NCBI GenBank assembly: GCA_902788805.1
Contig: CADALO010000003.1
Coordinates: forward strand, 186,001-250,000
Direction of reading: 5' to 3'
DNA: 64,000 nucleotides
From: an uncultured Bacteroidota bacterium
GTDB lineage: Bacteria; Bacteroidota; Bacteroidia; Bacteroidales; P3
Positions 16,920 through 27,452 of the stretch are shown in pieces. The notes under the pieces were generated by a model. It was not told the origin of the DNA and did no database searches. It saw nothing but the letters and a program-made list of their open reading frames with translations. The stretch's first letter is position 1, and each line of letters opens with the position of its first letter. Made by a program: the position numbers and the translations under genes.

Positions 16920-18083
16920 CTATCTTCTGCTGCTACTGCCGCTGTGACTGCCGCCGCCGCTGCTGCGACTGCCACCGCCGCCGAATCCACCGCTGCTGCG
17001 GCTCGAGCTGCTGCCGCTGCCGAAACTGCTGCTGCGGCTCGACGACGAGCGACTGCTGTTGAAACTGCTCGATGTCGAACGGCTGCTCTCAAAGCGGCTG
17101 CTGCGCTGTGTCGGGGTCGAAGTGCTGCGGCTGTTGAACGAGCTCCTGTCAGTGGAGCGTCCGCTTTCAAAGCGTCCTGTGCGGGGTGTGTTGCTGTAAG
17201 AGCTTCTCGAGCTGCTACGCACACCGCCGTTGGTTCTGCTTCCTGCGCTGCTTGCATTGCGTTGCGAGGCCACGCTCGAAGGTTTGGCATAGCGTCCGCT
17301 GTTGTTGGCAATCGGAGTGCGGCTGCCTGTCTGGGCGCTGCCGCGACCCACGCTGCCGGTGCCGCTGACATTGCCTCTCGAGGCCCGACCGCCGTTATTG
17401 AGGTCAACACCGCCTCTGCGCACCGTTCCGCGGCCAACCGATGCCGGTCTCGGGGCAGGAGTGTTGCCTCTCATAGTGGGGCTTGTGGCTGCTCCGCGGT
17501 TGCCGTTGCCCAGATAGCGATGGCCATAGTTGGAATAGCCTCTCCAGCCGTTATAATGGTAGGCATAGCCGCCCCAGCCGTAGTAGCCATAGTAGCCGGG
17601 ATAGAAATAGGGATCCCAATACCACCAGGGCGAACCCCACGCCCAGCTGTAGCCGAAGCCAAAGCTCCAGTAAGGGCCGTAGCCCCAGCTGTAGCTTATT
17701 CTCCAGTGGCTGCCGCCCCATCCCGGATAGTACCAAGTGTTCCAATAGGGGCTGTACCACGGGTCCCACGAATAGTAGAGACTTGCGCCCCAGTAGTAGG
17801 GGCTCTCGCCACGCTCGTATTGCGCAATCGACTTCAACTTGAGCGTCGTCGTGTCCTTCTTCGGTGTGGTGTCGTTCACTTCGCCTGCCAACTCCACGGT
17901 TATGTCGTCGCTTTTGTTGACGACGGTGGTGTCGTAATAGGCGGTCGGTACCGACGGTTTTATTCCTTTTCGGGGGTTGGAATAGTAATTTTCATCCCCG
18001 TTCTGCGTCTGGGCATAGAGCTCGGCGCAACTTGCCGAAAATAAAAATAACGCACATAAAATGCTAATACTTAATCTCTTCAT
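16920..18083 (-). CDS. Secreted aromatic- and Ser/Arg/Gly-rich low-complexity protein
   Basis: The 387-residue protein has a signal peptide (MKRLSISILCALFLFSASCA, ending near LYAQ). After a short polar region, residues about 80-165 are extremely rich in Tyr, Trp, Gly and Pro (for example YYGYYGWGGYAYHYNGWRGY). The rest to the end is Ser, Arg and Gly with many RSS, SSR and SGGG runs. No family is recognised. Such composition suggests a surface matrix or adhesive protein or an RNA- or polyanion-binding disordered tail, but this is inference. It is first in the operon with alkaline phosphatase, an outer-membrane protein, waaA and tamL. Confidence 0.75.
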   Translation of the reverse strand: MKRLSISILCALFLFSASCAELYAQTQNGDENYYSNPRKGIKPSVPTAYYDTTVVNKSDDITVELAGEVNDTTPKKDTTTLKLKSIAQYERGESPYYWGASLYYSWDPWYSPYWNTWYYPGWGGSHWRISYSWGYGPYWSFGFGYSWAWGSPWWYWDPYFYPGYYGYYGWGGYAYHYNGWRGYSNYGHRYLGNGNRGAATSPTMRGNTPAPRPASVGRGTVRRGGVDLNNGGRASRGNVSGTGSVGRGSAQTGSRTPIANNSGRYAKPSSVASQRNASSAGSRTNGGVRSSSRSSYSNTPRTGRFESGRSTDRSSFNSRSTSTPTQRSSRFESSRSTSSSFNSSRSSSSRSSSFGSGSSSSRSSGGFGGGGSRSSGGGSHSGSSSRR

Positions 18084-18138
18084 CTGCGTTGCTTTATTCT
18101 GTTTTATGTTAAAATATTCCTAATTCCTAATTATTTAG

Positions 18139-18146
18139 TATTTTTG
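18139..18146 (+). promoter_or_regulatory. TAnnTTTG promoter box of proS
   Basis: TATTTTTG followed by C matches the Bacteroidota -7 box exactly and lies about 85 bp upstream of the proS start. Confidence 0.55.
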
Positions 18147-18230
18147 CAAACCGAAATCTTGCGTGCAAAGATACGCATTTTTATTTGAACGTAACGTAAA
18201 ACTCAAAAAAAAATTATAAACAAGAAATAA

Positions 18231-19703
18231 ATGGCAAAAGATTTTGTGAAACGTTCCGAGAACTTCTCGGAGTGGTATAACGAACTTGTGGTCCGCGCCG
18301 ACCTTGCCGAAAACTCGGCTGTGCGCGGTTGTATGGTTATCAAGCCCTACGGCTATGCTATCTGGGAGAAGATGCACGACGCCCTTGACAAGATGTTCAA
18401 GGACACCGGCCACCAGAACGCCTACTTCCCCATCTTTATCCCCAAATCATTCCTCAGCCGCGAGGCCGACCACGTCAAAGGTTTCGCCAAAGAATGCGCC
18501 GTGGTGACCCACTATCGCCTCAAAACCAACGAGGAAGGCACCGGTGTCGTTGTCGACCCCGAGGCTCGTCTCGAAGAGGAACTTATTGTGCGCCCCACAT
18601 CCGAAACCATCATCTGGAGCACCTATAAAAACTGGATCAAGTCCTATCGCGACCTGCCTATCCTCTGCAACCAGTGGGCCAACGTCGTGCGTTGGGAGAT
18701 GCGTACCCGTATGTTCCTCCGCACTGCCGAGTTCCTTTGGCAGGAAGGCCACACCGCCCACGCCACCCGCGAGGAGGCCGAGGCCGAAGCACGCCGTATG
18801 CTCGACGTCTATGCCGACTTTGCCAACAACTGGATGGCTGTGCCCGTCGTCAAGGGCGTCAAGTCGCCCAACGAGCGCTTTGCCGGTGCCCTCGACACCT
18901 ACTGCATCGAGGCTATGATGCAGGACGGCAAGGCTTTGCAGGCCGGCACCAGCCACTTCCTCGGCCAGAACTTCGCCAAGGCCTTCGACGTCCAGTTCCT
19001 CAACAAAGAGAACAAGCTTGAATACGTGTGGGCTACATCTTGGGGCGTCTCTACACGCCTGATGGGTGCCCTCATAATGACCCACAGCGACGACAACGGC
19101 CTCGTGCTGCCGCCCAAGCTGGCGCCCATACAAGTGGCCATAGTGCCTATCTGCAAGAGCGACGACCAGCTGCGCGAAATCGACACCAAGGTTCAGCCCG
19201 TAATCGACGCCCTGCGCGCCAAAGGCATCACCGTCAAGTACGACAACCGTCCCGAGTACAAGCCGGGCTGGAAGTTCACCGAATACGAGTTCAAGGGCGT
19301 GCCCGTGCGCCTCGCCGTCGGTCCGCGCGACCTCGAGAACGGAACCTGCGAGGTGTGCCGTCGCGACACGCTCGAGAAAACGACTATGCCCATCGAAGGA
19401 ATAGCAGAGCATATCGAACAGCTTATGGCTGAGATACAGCAGAATATCTACCAGAAAGCCCTCGACTTCCGCCTCAGCCAGACCCGCAAGGTCGACACCT
19501 GGGACGACTTCAAGACCGAAATCGAGAAGAACGGCTTCCTGCTCTGCCACTGGGACGGCACCACCGAGACCGAAGAGGCCATCAAAGCCGAGACCAAGGC
19601 TACCATCCGCTGCATACCCTACGACGCTCCCGAAGAGGAAGGCCGTTGCATCTACAGCGGCAAGCCCAGCCATCGCCGCGTGATATTCGCACGCAGCTAT
19701 TGA
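18231..19703 (+). CDS. proS: Prolyl-tRNA synthetase (eukaryote/archaeon-like short form)
   Basis: The 490-residue class II synthetase charges tRNA-Pro. Class II motif 2 ([20 protein letters not shown], about residues 158-177), the RPTSETII motif near residue 120, the anticodon-binding domain after about residue 295, and a C-terminal zinc-binding-like extension ending with Tyr are all visible. It lacks the INS editing domain of the long bacterial form, consistent with the archaeal/eukaryotic type common in Bacteroidota. An exact promoter box stands upstream and a terminator follows. Confidence 0.97.
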   Translation: MAKDFVKRSENFSEWYNELVVRADLAENSAVRGCMVIKPYGYAIWEKMHDALDKMFKDTGHQNAYFPIFIPKSFLSREADHVKGFAKECAVVTHYRLKTNEEGTGVVVDPEARLEEELIVRPTSETIIWSTYKNWIKSYRDLPILCNQWANVVRWEMRTRMFLRTAEFLWQEGHTAHATREEAEAEARRMLDVYADFANNWMAVPVVKGVKSPNERFAGALDTYCIEAMMQDGKALQAGTSHFLGQNFAKAFDVQFLNKENKLEYVWATSWGVSTRLMGALIMTHSDDNGLVLPPKLAPIQVAIVPICKSDDQLREIDTKVQPVIDALRAKGITVKYDNRPEYKPGWKFTEYEFKGVPVRLAVGPRDLENGTCEVCRRDTLEKTTMPIEGIAEHIEQLMAEIQQNIYQKALDFRLSQTRKVDTWDDFKTEIEKNGFLLCHWDGTTETEEAIKAETKATIRCIPYDAPEEEGRCIYSGKPSHRRVIFARSY

Positions 19704-19735
19704 TAACGACACAATTCCAGCGTCATCGTTGGCCA

Positions 19736-19790
19736 AACACCCCGGACGAATGCCCACCTGCGGTTTCTTTCGGGGTGCTTTTTTTTTGCT
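19736..19790 (+). terminator. Likely terminator of proS
   Basis: CACCCCG pairs with CGGGGTG across a loop of about 27 bases and is followed by nine T residues. The loop is longer than usual, so the call is moderate. Confidence 0.6.
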
Positions 19791-19868
19791 TTTTTTACGC
19801 TCCCTTGCAATATTTTTAGTTAAATTGCGTTAACAAAGCCAAATACTAACCAACTAAACTATATTATT

Positions 19869-20582
19869 ATGAAGATTTGTAACAAAATGCTTGCCGAAGG
19901 TTTCGGTACCTTCGTGCTCGTGCTCGGCGGCTGCGGTACTGCGCTGTTCGGTCACGTCGGATTCCTTGGTGTGGCTCTTGCCTTTGGTCTCACCGTCATT
20001 GCTATGGCATACGGTATCGGCCACATCAGCGGCGCCCATCTCAACCCTGCCGTATCGTTCGGCGTATGGGTCAACGGACGTATGAGTTTCAAGGAGATGC
20101 TCTACTACTGGTGCGCACAGATTATCGGTGCCATCATTGCAGGTGCCGTCCTCCTCGCTGTGTGGAAGGCTGCCGGAATGGGCAACACTGGCGTATTCGC
20201 AGCCAACGGCTTCGGTGCCGATTTTCAGGCCGCTGCTGGCGCTGATGCCGGCTATATGAACGTAGGCTGGGCAGGCGCATTCATCGTCGAGGCTGTCCTT
20301 ACCTTCGTATTCCTGATGGTCATTCTGGGTGCCACCGATGAGCGCAGCAACACCAAGGCTGCAGGCCTCGCTATCGGTCTGACCCTCACCCTCATCCACC
20401 TCGTCAGCATCCCGCTGACCAACACCAGTGTCAACCCCGCCCGCAGCATCAGCCAGGCCATCTTCAGCGACTGCACCACTTGGAGCGCTTGCGGCCAGCT
20501 GTGGCTGTTCATCGTTGCACCGCTCGTAGGCGCCGCTGTTGCAGGTCTGTTCTACAAGTGCGTAGCCCCGAAAGAGAAATAA
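19869..20582 (+). CDS. aqpZ: Aquaporin Z-type water channel
   Basis: The 237-residue integral membrane protein has six helices and the two aquaporin signature loops: HLNPAVS near residue 60 and SVNPARS near residue 188. The N-terminal pattern EGFGTFVLVLGGCGTALF and the first-loop GHISGAHLNPAV are those of AqpZ. It should conduct water across the inner membrane. It is a monocistronic unit, with a strong terminator 20 bp after the stop. Confidence 0.95.
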   Translation: MKICNKMLAEGFGTFVLVLGGCGTALFGHVGFLGVALAFGLTVIAMAYGIGHISGAHLNPAVSFGVWVNGRMSFKEMLYYWCAQIIGAIIAGAVLLAVWKAAGMGNTGVFAANGFGADFQAAAGADAGYMNVGWAGAFIVEAVLTFVFLMVILGATDERSNTKAAGLAIGLTLTLIHLVSIPLTNTSVNPARSISQAIFSDCTTWSACGQLWLFIVAPLVGAAVAGLFYKCVAPKEK

Positions 20583-20602
20583 GGTTTATAACTTTTTTTA
20601 AT

Positions 20603-20639
20603 AGAGGACCCGCCGTGAGGCAGGTCCTCTTTTTTTTTT
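20603..20639 (+). terminator. Rho-independent terminator of aqpZ
   Basis: A 12-bp stem (AGAGGACCCGCC paired with GGCAGGTCCTCT, one mismatch, loop GTGA) is followed by nine T residues. Confidence 0.9.
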
Positions 20640-20685
20640 ATATTCTACCGAGCAGTTGTCTGAGGCTTTTTAATGGTAAGAATAT

Positions 20686-20831
20686 AACACCCCGTAGGGG
20701 TTCCCTTTTAATAGAATAGCCAGTTTTTTTTCGCCTTATAAATGGCCTTGCGGCGCCATAGGCGCCGCAAGGCCACTGGAAAAAGATGGAGCATCGTGTA
20801 TGCTATTAAAAGGAAACCCCTACGGGGTGTT
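20686..20831. repeat. MITE-like 146-bp inverted-repeat element
   Basis: Terminal inverted repeats of about 29 bp (AACACCCCGTAGGGGTT followed by CCTTTTAATAG, with about one difference between the ends) enclose about 90 bp. Near the centre is a perfect 14-bp-arm palindrome, GGCCTTGCGGCGCC/GGCGCCGCAAGGCC with loop ATA, at 20744-20774. No open reading frame fits inside. The layout resembles a non-autonomous element, although no target duplication is obvious. Confidence 0.65.
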
Positions 20832-20889
20832 TCGGATGATTGCGGATAATCATTTAGTGTAATGCCAACTCGCTGGAAAATAAAACAAA

Positions 20890-20953
20890 TTGTCCCTCTA
20901 ACTTCCCTCAAATTCCCCTCAAACACCCCTCAAACTCCCCTCCTAAAACACCC
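20890..20953. repeat. C-rich 9-10 bp degenerate tandem tract
   Basis: Units of the type CCCCTCAAA and CCCTCAAATT are repeated and run into the left end of the next phased element. Similar tracts occur at 1-80 and 38375-38489; the latter also lies left of a phased element, separated by a short hairpin. Confidence 0.6.
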
Positions 20954-21064
20954 TACCAACACTGGTCGTTGTACAATATATGTACAATAGTTGTACAATA
21001 TATGTACAATTGGTAAACGTACAAATATTGTACAAGTATTGTACATATATTGCCGGAGTTGGTA
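20954..21064. repeat. Phased GTAC palindromic element, copy 2 (right arm shortened)
   Basis: It begins TACCAACACTGGTCG and ends CCGGAGTTGGTA. GTAC starts at 20971, 20982, 20993 and 21004, then 21019, 21030 and 21041, so the pitch is 11 bp with a 15-bp central step. The last GTACAACGA of the right arm is missing compared with copy 1. It lies upstream of a small lipoprotein gene. Confidence 0.9.
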
Positions 21065-21313
21065 CCTTAAAGTCTTGGAAATGAATCGGTTGGCGTATTG
21101 TGCTGTTTTTGGGTTATATTATTGAAATTCAATGGTTTGAATAAAAAGTGTAATTTTTTTTACTTTTTTTGTAAAAAATCGGCTTGTTTTGTTACAGATG
21201 TAAATGGACGCAGAAAAAGTTTTCTGCTCCTTTCGGTCGGCGGGGTTTTTGGCCCGACTTTGTCGACTGGAATTGGTTGGTTTTTCGGGCCTGAACAAAA
21301 TACATATTTAAAT
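21065..21313. other. AT-rich leader region without a clear promoter
   Basis: This 249-bp stretch contains long T- and A-runs but no exact TAnnTTTG box. A longer in-frame reading back to 21098 exists but lacks a signal peptide, so I treat the region as non-coding. It should contain the promoter of the lipoprotein at 21314. Confidence 0.4.
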
Positions 21314-21517
21314 ATGAAAAAACTCTTTTTGGCAATGGGCGTCGTGGCGATGCTCGCAGGTTTAAGTTCGTGCAGCAAGACCTGCACTTGCAAACAGTCA
21401 GTCGGCGGTCAAGTGATGCAAACGGTTACAATGGAAACCAAAGGCAAATGCTCAGACCTTAACACCACTCAGACGGTTATGGGTATGACCCAAAAGACCG
21501 AGTGCGAGAATGAATAA
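21314..21517 (+). CDS. Small cysteine-rich lipoprotein, function unknown
   Basis: The 67-residue product begins MKKLFLAMGVVAMLAGLSSC, a lipoprotein signal with lipobox LSSC (Cys20). The mature part contains further cysteines in KTCTCKQ, KGKCSD and KTECENE, and is otherwise Thr/Gln/Met-rich. No family is recognised. I chose the start at 21314 because it gives the signal peptide. A terminator follows 22 bp after the stop. Confidence 0.8.
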   Translation: MKKLFLAMGVVAMLAGLSSCSKTCTCKQSVGGQVMQTVTMETKGKCSDLNTTQTVMGMTQKTECENE

Positions 21518-21539
21518 TCGCGTTGATTTGCATTTTTGG

Positions 21540-21571
21540 GAGGCATCGTCGAAACGATGCCTCTTTTTTTT
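21540..21571. terminator. Bidirectional terminator between the lipoprotein and T9SS genes
   Basis: GAGGCATCGT pairs with ACGATGCCTC around CGAA and is followed by eight T residues on plus. The T9SS gene on minus ends exactly at the edge of this T-run, its stop codon overlapping the last T residues. Confidence 0.85.
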
Positions 21572-23849
21572 ATCTCAGCAGCAGGACGGTTCCTTTGACG
21601 CGTTGCGGGTGGCTTGGCTGCGAGACGGTGGTGTAGGTGATGAGGTAGACGTAGGCTCCTTGCGGGCAGGGAGCGCCTTTGTAGGTGCCGTCCCAGCTGT
21701 CGGCAAGGCCGTCGAAGGTGCAGATGTGCAATCCCCAGCGATTGAAGACGCTGACTTCGGCGGCAATGATGTCGTTGCATAAGATGCTGAAGCTGTTGTT
21801 GATGTCTTCGCCCGGGGTGAATGTGTTGGGCACCCATACGGCGGTGCTGTCGATTAGCGGCGGCTGCGGTGTGGGCAGCACGGTGAGGTGCAGGCGGATG
21901 GTGCTGTCGCATCCGTTGTGGGCTTGCAGCACCACGTAAGGGCTGTCGGTGCTCTCGCTGTAGGTGTTGCCGTCAATCCAGGTGAAGGTGATGGTGTCGG
22001 GGATTGCAATGCTGTCGGTGGCGGTGTAGGAGTGGTGGATAATGAGTGGGATGTATGTAGTGCTGTCGCAGCCCATAGTGTTGGTAGCGGTGCTTATAAG
22101 TGCGGTGTCGTTCGCATAGTAAGTGTTTTCGCCAAGAAGCAGGCTGTCGCACGCTGCAATGACTGTGTCGAGAACGGTTGTGCTGTTTGGGAAGACTCTG
22201 ACTATTGTTTGCAGTGTGTCAACGGCATTGAAGCATTCTTGGCAGGAAGCGTATACGATGGCTGTTACTGTATAGGTTCCGGCTTGTGAAAAAGAATGCT
22301 GTGTGTTGGCTCCGTAATCTTGTGCCCCGTCGCCGAAATGCCATCGGATGCTGTCTGTTTCGTGCTCGGACACAACGGACATCGCTATTGACTGGTTTGT
22401 GCATTCGTTGGTTGTGTCGAGGAGTGTGGCATCGTTAAAGTCGCCGATACATAGCGTGTTTTGTATTGTCGGGAATCCGGCACCTAAAGGACAGGAATGG
22501 ACCCAATTGTAGGGATATGTGGCGTAGGCGTTGAACCCAGAGCCTCCGAGTGCCGTCAGTGTATGTACTCTGAGGTTGGCGTCTTGGATTCTGGCAATGC
22601 TGAAAGCGGTGTTGTTTGGAATTGGTGTGAAAAGATGACCGATGTTGATTGTGTCGAAGAATATCAAGCTTGTGTCTGATGTATGTGCGACAATATTTAT
22701 GCGATGGCGAATGGTGTCATTGTAATAGTCGGGTGAATTGTAGGGGTCATATTGCTTGAATTGAAACATTGTGTATTTTGTTGCGTTTTTAATAGGGTGT
22801 ATTGTCGTAGACGAGGCTGATCTCGTACGATAATATTGAAGAATGGTGGTGTCAGCGATAATTGGAGTGAATCGTGTTGAGTTGTATAGTGTTATGCTTG
22901 CTGCTTTGCTTGTTGTGATGTAGTCTGCTGCGGATGAGGGATCGAGAGTGTACTCGTAGGTGCCGCGCGCTATAAGATGGGTTAGCAATTCTCCGTTGCG
23001 ATAGACAAGGCAAGGGCCGTCTTTGGCTGTGATGCGGACTTTGTCGGGAGTGTCGAATCCGGAGTGGGGAACAATAAAGTGCCTACCCCATTTGTCTGTT
23101 GGAACAGTTTGTTCGACGAATTTATGTCCGTCGGAAGAATAATGGCCGTCGGAAGAAACAATGGAATTGTGGTTGCCTTGGAAGACGGCGATGCTTTTGC
23201 TTGAGATGATGCGTGTACCGGAAAGATCAGCATCGAAATCAGAATTAATCTGAAAGCAGGTGCCTGCTGCAGGGAAGAATTTATATATTGTTTCGCCTGC
23301 TTGGTTGCCTGTGTTGGTTGGTCCGTTGAGGATTATTTGAACAGTGGTGGAGTCTTGGGTGGTTACAATTGCAAACGAGCAGTTTCCCCGAAACCAAGGA
23401 TGATATACAGGATAGGTTTGGATTATGTATTCTTTTCCTAAAACTTGTGTTGGCAGGATATTGGATATTTCGATGTAGCTTCCATTCCCGTCATAGGCAT
23501 AGAGCGATACCGTATCGGTTGTGGTGATGTGGAACCCGTAATCGAATTCAGTTCCCGATATGTTTGATAATAGATAGTAATTTAGGAAAGTAGTTTTGCC
23601 CGTGTATGCGGCAATGGCTATTGTGGTGTCCCATCCTGTTCTCGGATTGGTGATTGTTGCGTTGCAGTCTCTTGGTGAGGCAAAATTTAGCTCTATGTGT
23701 GTTAGCCCGTTGTCGAAATAAGCTTCGTAGGAGCCGATGCTTGTTACCCAGAAGTCGGTGCCCATTGTTGTCATTTGCTGGGCTTGAAGCCAACTGCTGT
23801 TCAAGGCGAAAAGCAGAAAGATTGAGATTATGGATAGTTTCTTTTTCAT
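21570..23849 (-). CDS. T9SS type B cargo protein with IgGFc-binding-like N-terminus and PKD domain
   Basis: The 759-residue protein has a signal peptide (MKKKLSIISIFLLFALNSSW, cleavage near LQAQ). Residues about 30-320 resemble the IgGFc-binding N-terminal domain (MGTDFWVTSIGS, with ISSKSIAVFQGNH). A PKD-like module with IRWHFGDGAQDYG and FSQAGTYTVTAIVY lies near 510-560. The last 90 residues are the gliding-motility-associated type B sorting domain: VWVPNTFTPGEDINN, EVSVFNRWGLHI, SWDGTYKG, GAYVYLITY. It should be exported by T9SS and anchored at the surface. It lies 17 bp after prfB, so the two may be cotranscribed. Confidence 0.85.
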   Translation of the reverse strand: MKKKLSIISIFLLFALNSSWLQAQQMTTMGTDFWVTSIGSYEAYFDNGLTHIELNFASPRDCNATITNPRTGWDTTIAIAAYTGKTTFLNYYLLSNISGTEFDYGFHITTTDTVSLYAYDGNGSYIEISNILPTQVLGKEYIIQTYPVYHPWFRGNCSFAIVTTQDSTTVQIILNGPTNTGNQAGETIYKFFPAAGTCFQINSDFDADLSGTRIISSKSIAVFQGNHNSIVSSDGHYSSDGHKFVEQTVPTDKWGRHFIVPHSGFDTPDKVRITAKDGPCLVYRNGELLTHLIARGTYEYTLDPSSAADYITTSKAASITLYNSTRFTPIIADTTILQYYRTRSASSTTIHPIKNATKYTMFQFKQYDPYNSPDYYNDTIRHRINIVAHTSDTSLIFFDTINIGHLFTPIPNNTAFSIARIQDANLRVHTLTALGGSGFNAYATYPYNWVHSCPLGAGFPTIQNTLCIGDFNDATLLDTTNECTNQSIAMSVVSEHETDSIRWHFGDGAQDYGANTQHSFSQAGTYTVTAIVYASCQECFNAVDTLQTIVRVFPNSTTVLDTVIAACDSLLLGENTYYANDTALISTATNTMGCDSTTYIPLIIHHSYTATDSIAIPDTITFTWIDGNTYSESTDSPYVVLQAHNGCDSTIRLHLTVLPTPQPPLIDSTAVWVPNTFTPGEDINNSFSILCNDIIAAEVSVFNRWGLHICTFDGLADSWDGTYKGAPCPQGAYVYLITYTTVSQPSHPQRVKGTVLLLR

Positions 23850-23866
23850 AATGTAGGTTTTCGTTT

Positions 23867-24979
23867 CTATGCTTCAGCTCCGAATTGCATCAAATATGCT
23901 TTTATGAACTCGTCTATCTTGCCGTCCATCACGCCCGTAACGTCGCCTGTCTGGTAGTTGGTGCGGTGGTCCTTGACGCGGCGGTCGTCCATCACGTAGC
24001 TGCGTATCTGGCTGCCCCACTCAATCTTCTTCTGCGAGGCTTTGATTTTGGCCTGCTCTTCCATACGGTGCTTCATCTCGCGGTCGTAGAGCTGCGAGCG
24101 CAGCAGTCGCAGGGCGTTCTCCTTGTTCTTAGGCTGGTCGCGGGTCTCGGTGTTCTCGATGAGTATCTCCTCCTCCTCGCCTGTGTAGGGGTCTTTGTAC
24201 TGGTAGCGCAGGCGCACGCCCGATTCGACCTTGTTGACGTTCTGTCCGCCGGCGCCGCCGCTGCGGAAGGTGTCCCAGCTCAGACGCGAATTGTCGACCA
24301 CCACCTCTATGGTGTCGTCGACGAGGGGCGTGACGCTTACCGAGGCGAAGCTGGTCATACGCTTGCCCTGAGCGTTGAAGGGGCTGACGCGCACCAGACG
24401 GTGCACGCCGGTCTCGCTCTTGAGGTAGCCGAAGGCAAACTCGCCTTCTATCTGCAGGGTGCAGCTCTTGATGCCTGCACCGTCGCCGTCGAGCGAGTTG
24501 CTTATGGCGACTTTGTAGCCCGAGCGCTCGGCGTAGCGTATGTACATACGCATCAGCATCTCGGCCCAGTCCTGTGCCTCTACGCCGCCGGCACCGGCGT
24601 TGATGCTCAACACGGCGTCGAAGCGGTCGCTCTCACCGCGCAGCATATTCTTGAACTCCAGTTCTTCCACCAGCTTGGTGGTGGCCTCGAGCTGCTTCAG
24701 CATCTCCTCCTCTGTGGCGTCGCCGGCCTCGAAAAACTCGTTCATCACCTGCATATCGCCACAGCTGTCGCTGACGGCCTTGAATGCTGTGGTCCAGGAC
24801 TTCTTGCTCTTTATTTCGAGCATCACTTTCTTGGCCTCTTTGGGGTCGTTCCAGAAGTCGGCGGCTTCGGTCTTCTTCTCCTCTTCGGCAATGGCGGCTT
24901 CAAGTTTGTCTATTTCAAGGAATTTCCTTAGGGCTTCTTTGCGTTGTTCCAGGTCTTTTATCGTCTCGGGGATTGTCAT
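23867..24979 (-). CDS. prfB: Peptide chain release factor 2
   Basis: The 370-residue protein is RF2: the stop-codon recognition tripeptide SPF is present in VHRLVRVSPFNAQGKR (about residue 205), and the catalytic GGQ is in SGGAGGQNVNKVES (about 250). It releases peptides at UAA and UGA. The gene is one continuous frame. Where many bacteria carry CTTTGA for programmed +1 frameshifting, this gene has AGGAAATTCCTTGAA, so the internal UGA and the autoregulatory frameshift are lost. A four-unit 8-bp tandem tract precedes the start. Confidence 0.96.
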   Translation of the reverse strand: MTIPETIKDLEQRKEALRKFLEIDKLEAAIAEEEKKTEAADFWNDPKEAKKVMLEIKSKKSWTTAFKAVSDSCGDMQVMNEFFEAGDATEEEMLKQLEATTKLVEELEFKNMLRGESDRFDAVLSINAGAGGVEAQDWAEMLMRMYIRYAERSGYKVAISNSLDGDGAGIKSCTLQIEGEFAFGYLKSETGVHRLVRVSPFNAQGKRMTSFASVSVTPLVDDTIEVVVDNSRLSWDTFRSGGAGGQNVNKVESGVRLRYQYKDPYTGEEEEILIENTETRDQPKNKENALRLLRSQLYDREMKHRMEEQAKIKASQKKIEWGSQIRSYVMDDRRVKDHRTNYQTGDVTGVMDGKIDEFIKAYLMQFGAEA

Positions 24980-24991
24980 TGTTGGTTTTAT

Positions 24992-25023
24992 GTTGATTTG
25001 TCGATTTGTTTATTTGTTGGTTT
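24992..25023. repeat. Four 8-bp tandem units abutting the prfB start
   Basis: Units GTTGATTT, GTCGATTT, GTTTATTT and GTTGGTTT follow at exactly 8-bp spacing and form the prfB leader on the minus strand. The same unit type forms the leader of the polyprenyl synthase gene. Confidence 0.75.
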
Positions 25024-25054
25024 GTGGTGGTTCGCTTTTCTCACTTCGCTTTTC

Positions 25055-25100
25055 GCGATTGCGAGGCGTACACGGGGGTACGCCCGTACGGAATTGCTAT
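25055..25100. repeat. GGCGTACAC/GGGTACGCC dispersed element, copy 2
   Basis: It is nearly identical to 11073-11120 and, like it, follows the 8-bp tandem leader on the side away from the gene. The flank GCGATTG and the trailing GAATTGCTATTTT are also shared. Confidence 0.75.
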
Positions 25101-25123
25101 TTTGGTTTTCGTCTTCGTTTTCG

Positions 25124-27319
<2,196 letters not shown>

Positions 27320-27343
27320 CGATGACCTAATCAAATTAAAAAA

Positions 27344-27439
27344 GGGTAAGCTGTTTATATCGCGTCGCTACAACCAAACACCCTTGCTGCATTCCTGCCC
27401 TGGGGGATTCAATGGGAGCTGACCGTATAAGACTTACCC
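27344..27439 (-). ncRNA. ffs: Signal recognition particle RNA, small bacterial type
   Basis: Read on minus, this 96-nt gene begins GGGTAAGTC and ends with the complement AGCTTACCC, closing the terminal stem. The apical part contains GGTCAGCTCCC, CCCCAGGGCAGGAATGCAGC and AAGGGTG, which correspond to the domain IV loop bound by Ffh and the flanking helix. It would partner with Ffh in cotranslational membrane targeting. A perfect TACTTTTG promoter box lies 6 bp upstream of the 5' end. Confidence 0.9.
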
Positions 27440-27444
27440 GAATG

Positions 27445-27452
27445 CAAAAGTA
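27445..27452 (-). promoter_or_regulatory. TAnnTTTG promoter box of ffs
   Basis: On the minus strand this reads TACTTTTG followed by C. The box ends six bases before the first nucleotide of the SRP RNA, the expected -7 distance. Confidence 0.8.

Noticed and set aside
16824-18044. 406-residue Ala-rich plus-strand frame
   Set aside because: Antisense to the low-complexity secreted protein; its Ala repeats arise from the Ser/Arg codons of the real gene.
18447-19757. 436-residue minus-strand frame over proS
   Set aside because: Antisense to a full prolyl-tRNA synthetase with all motifs.
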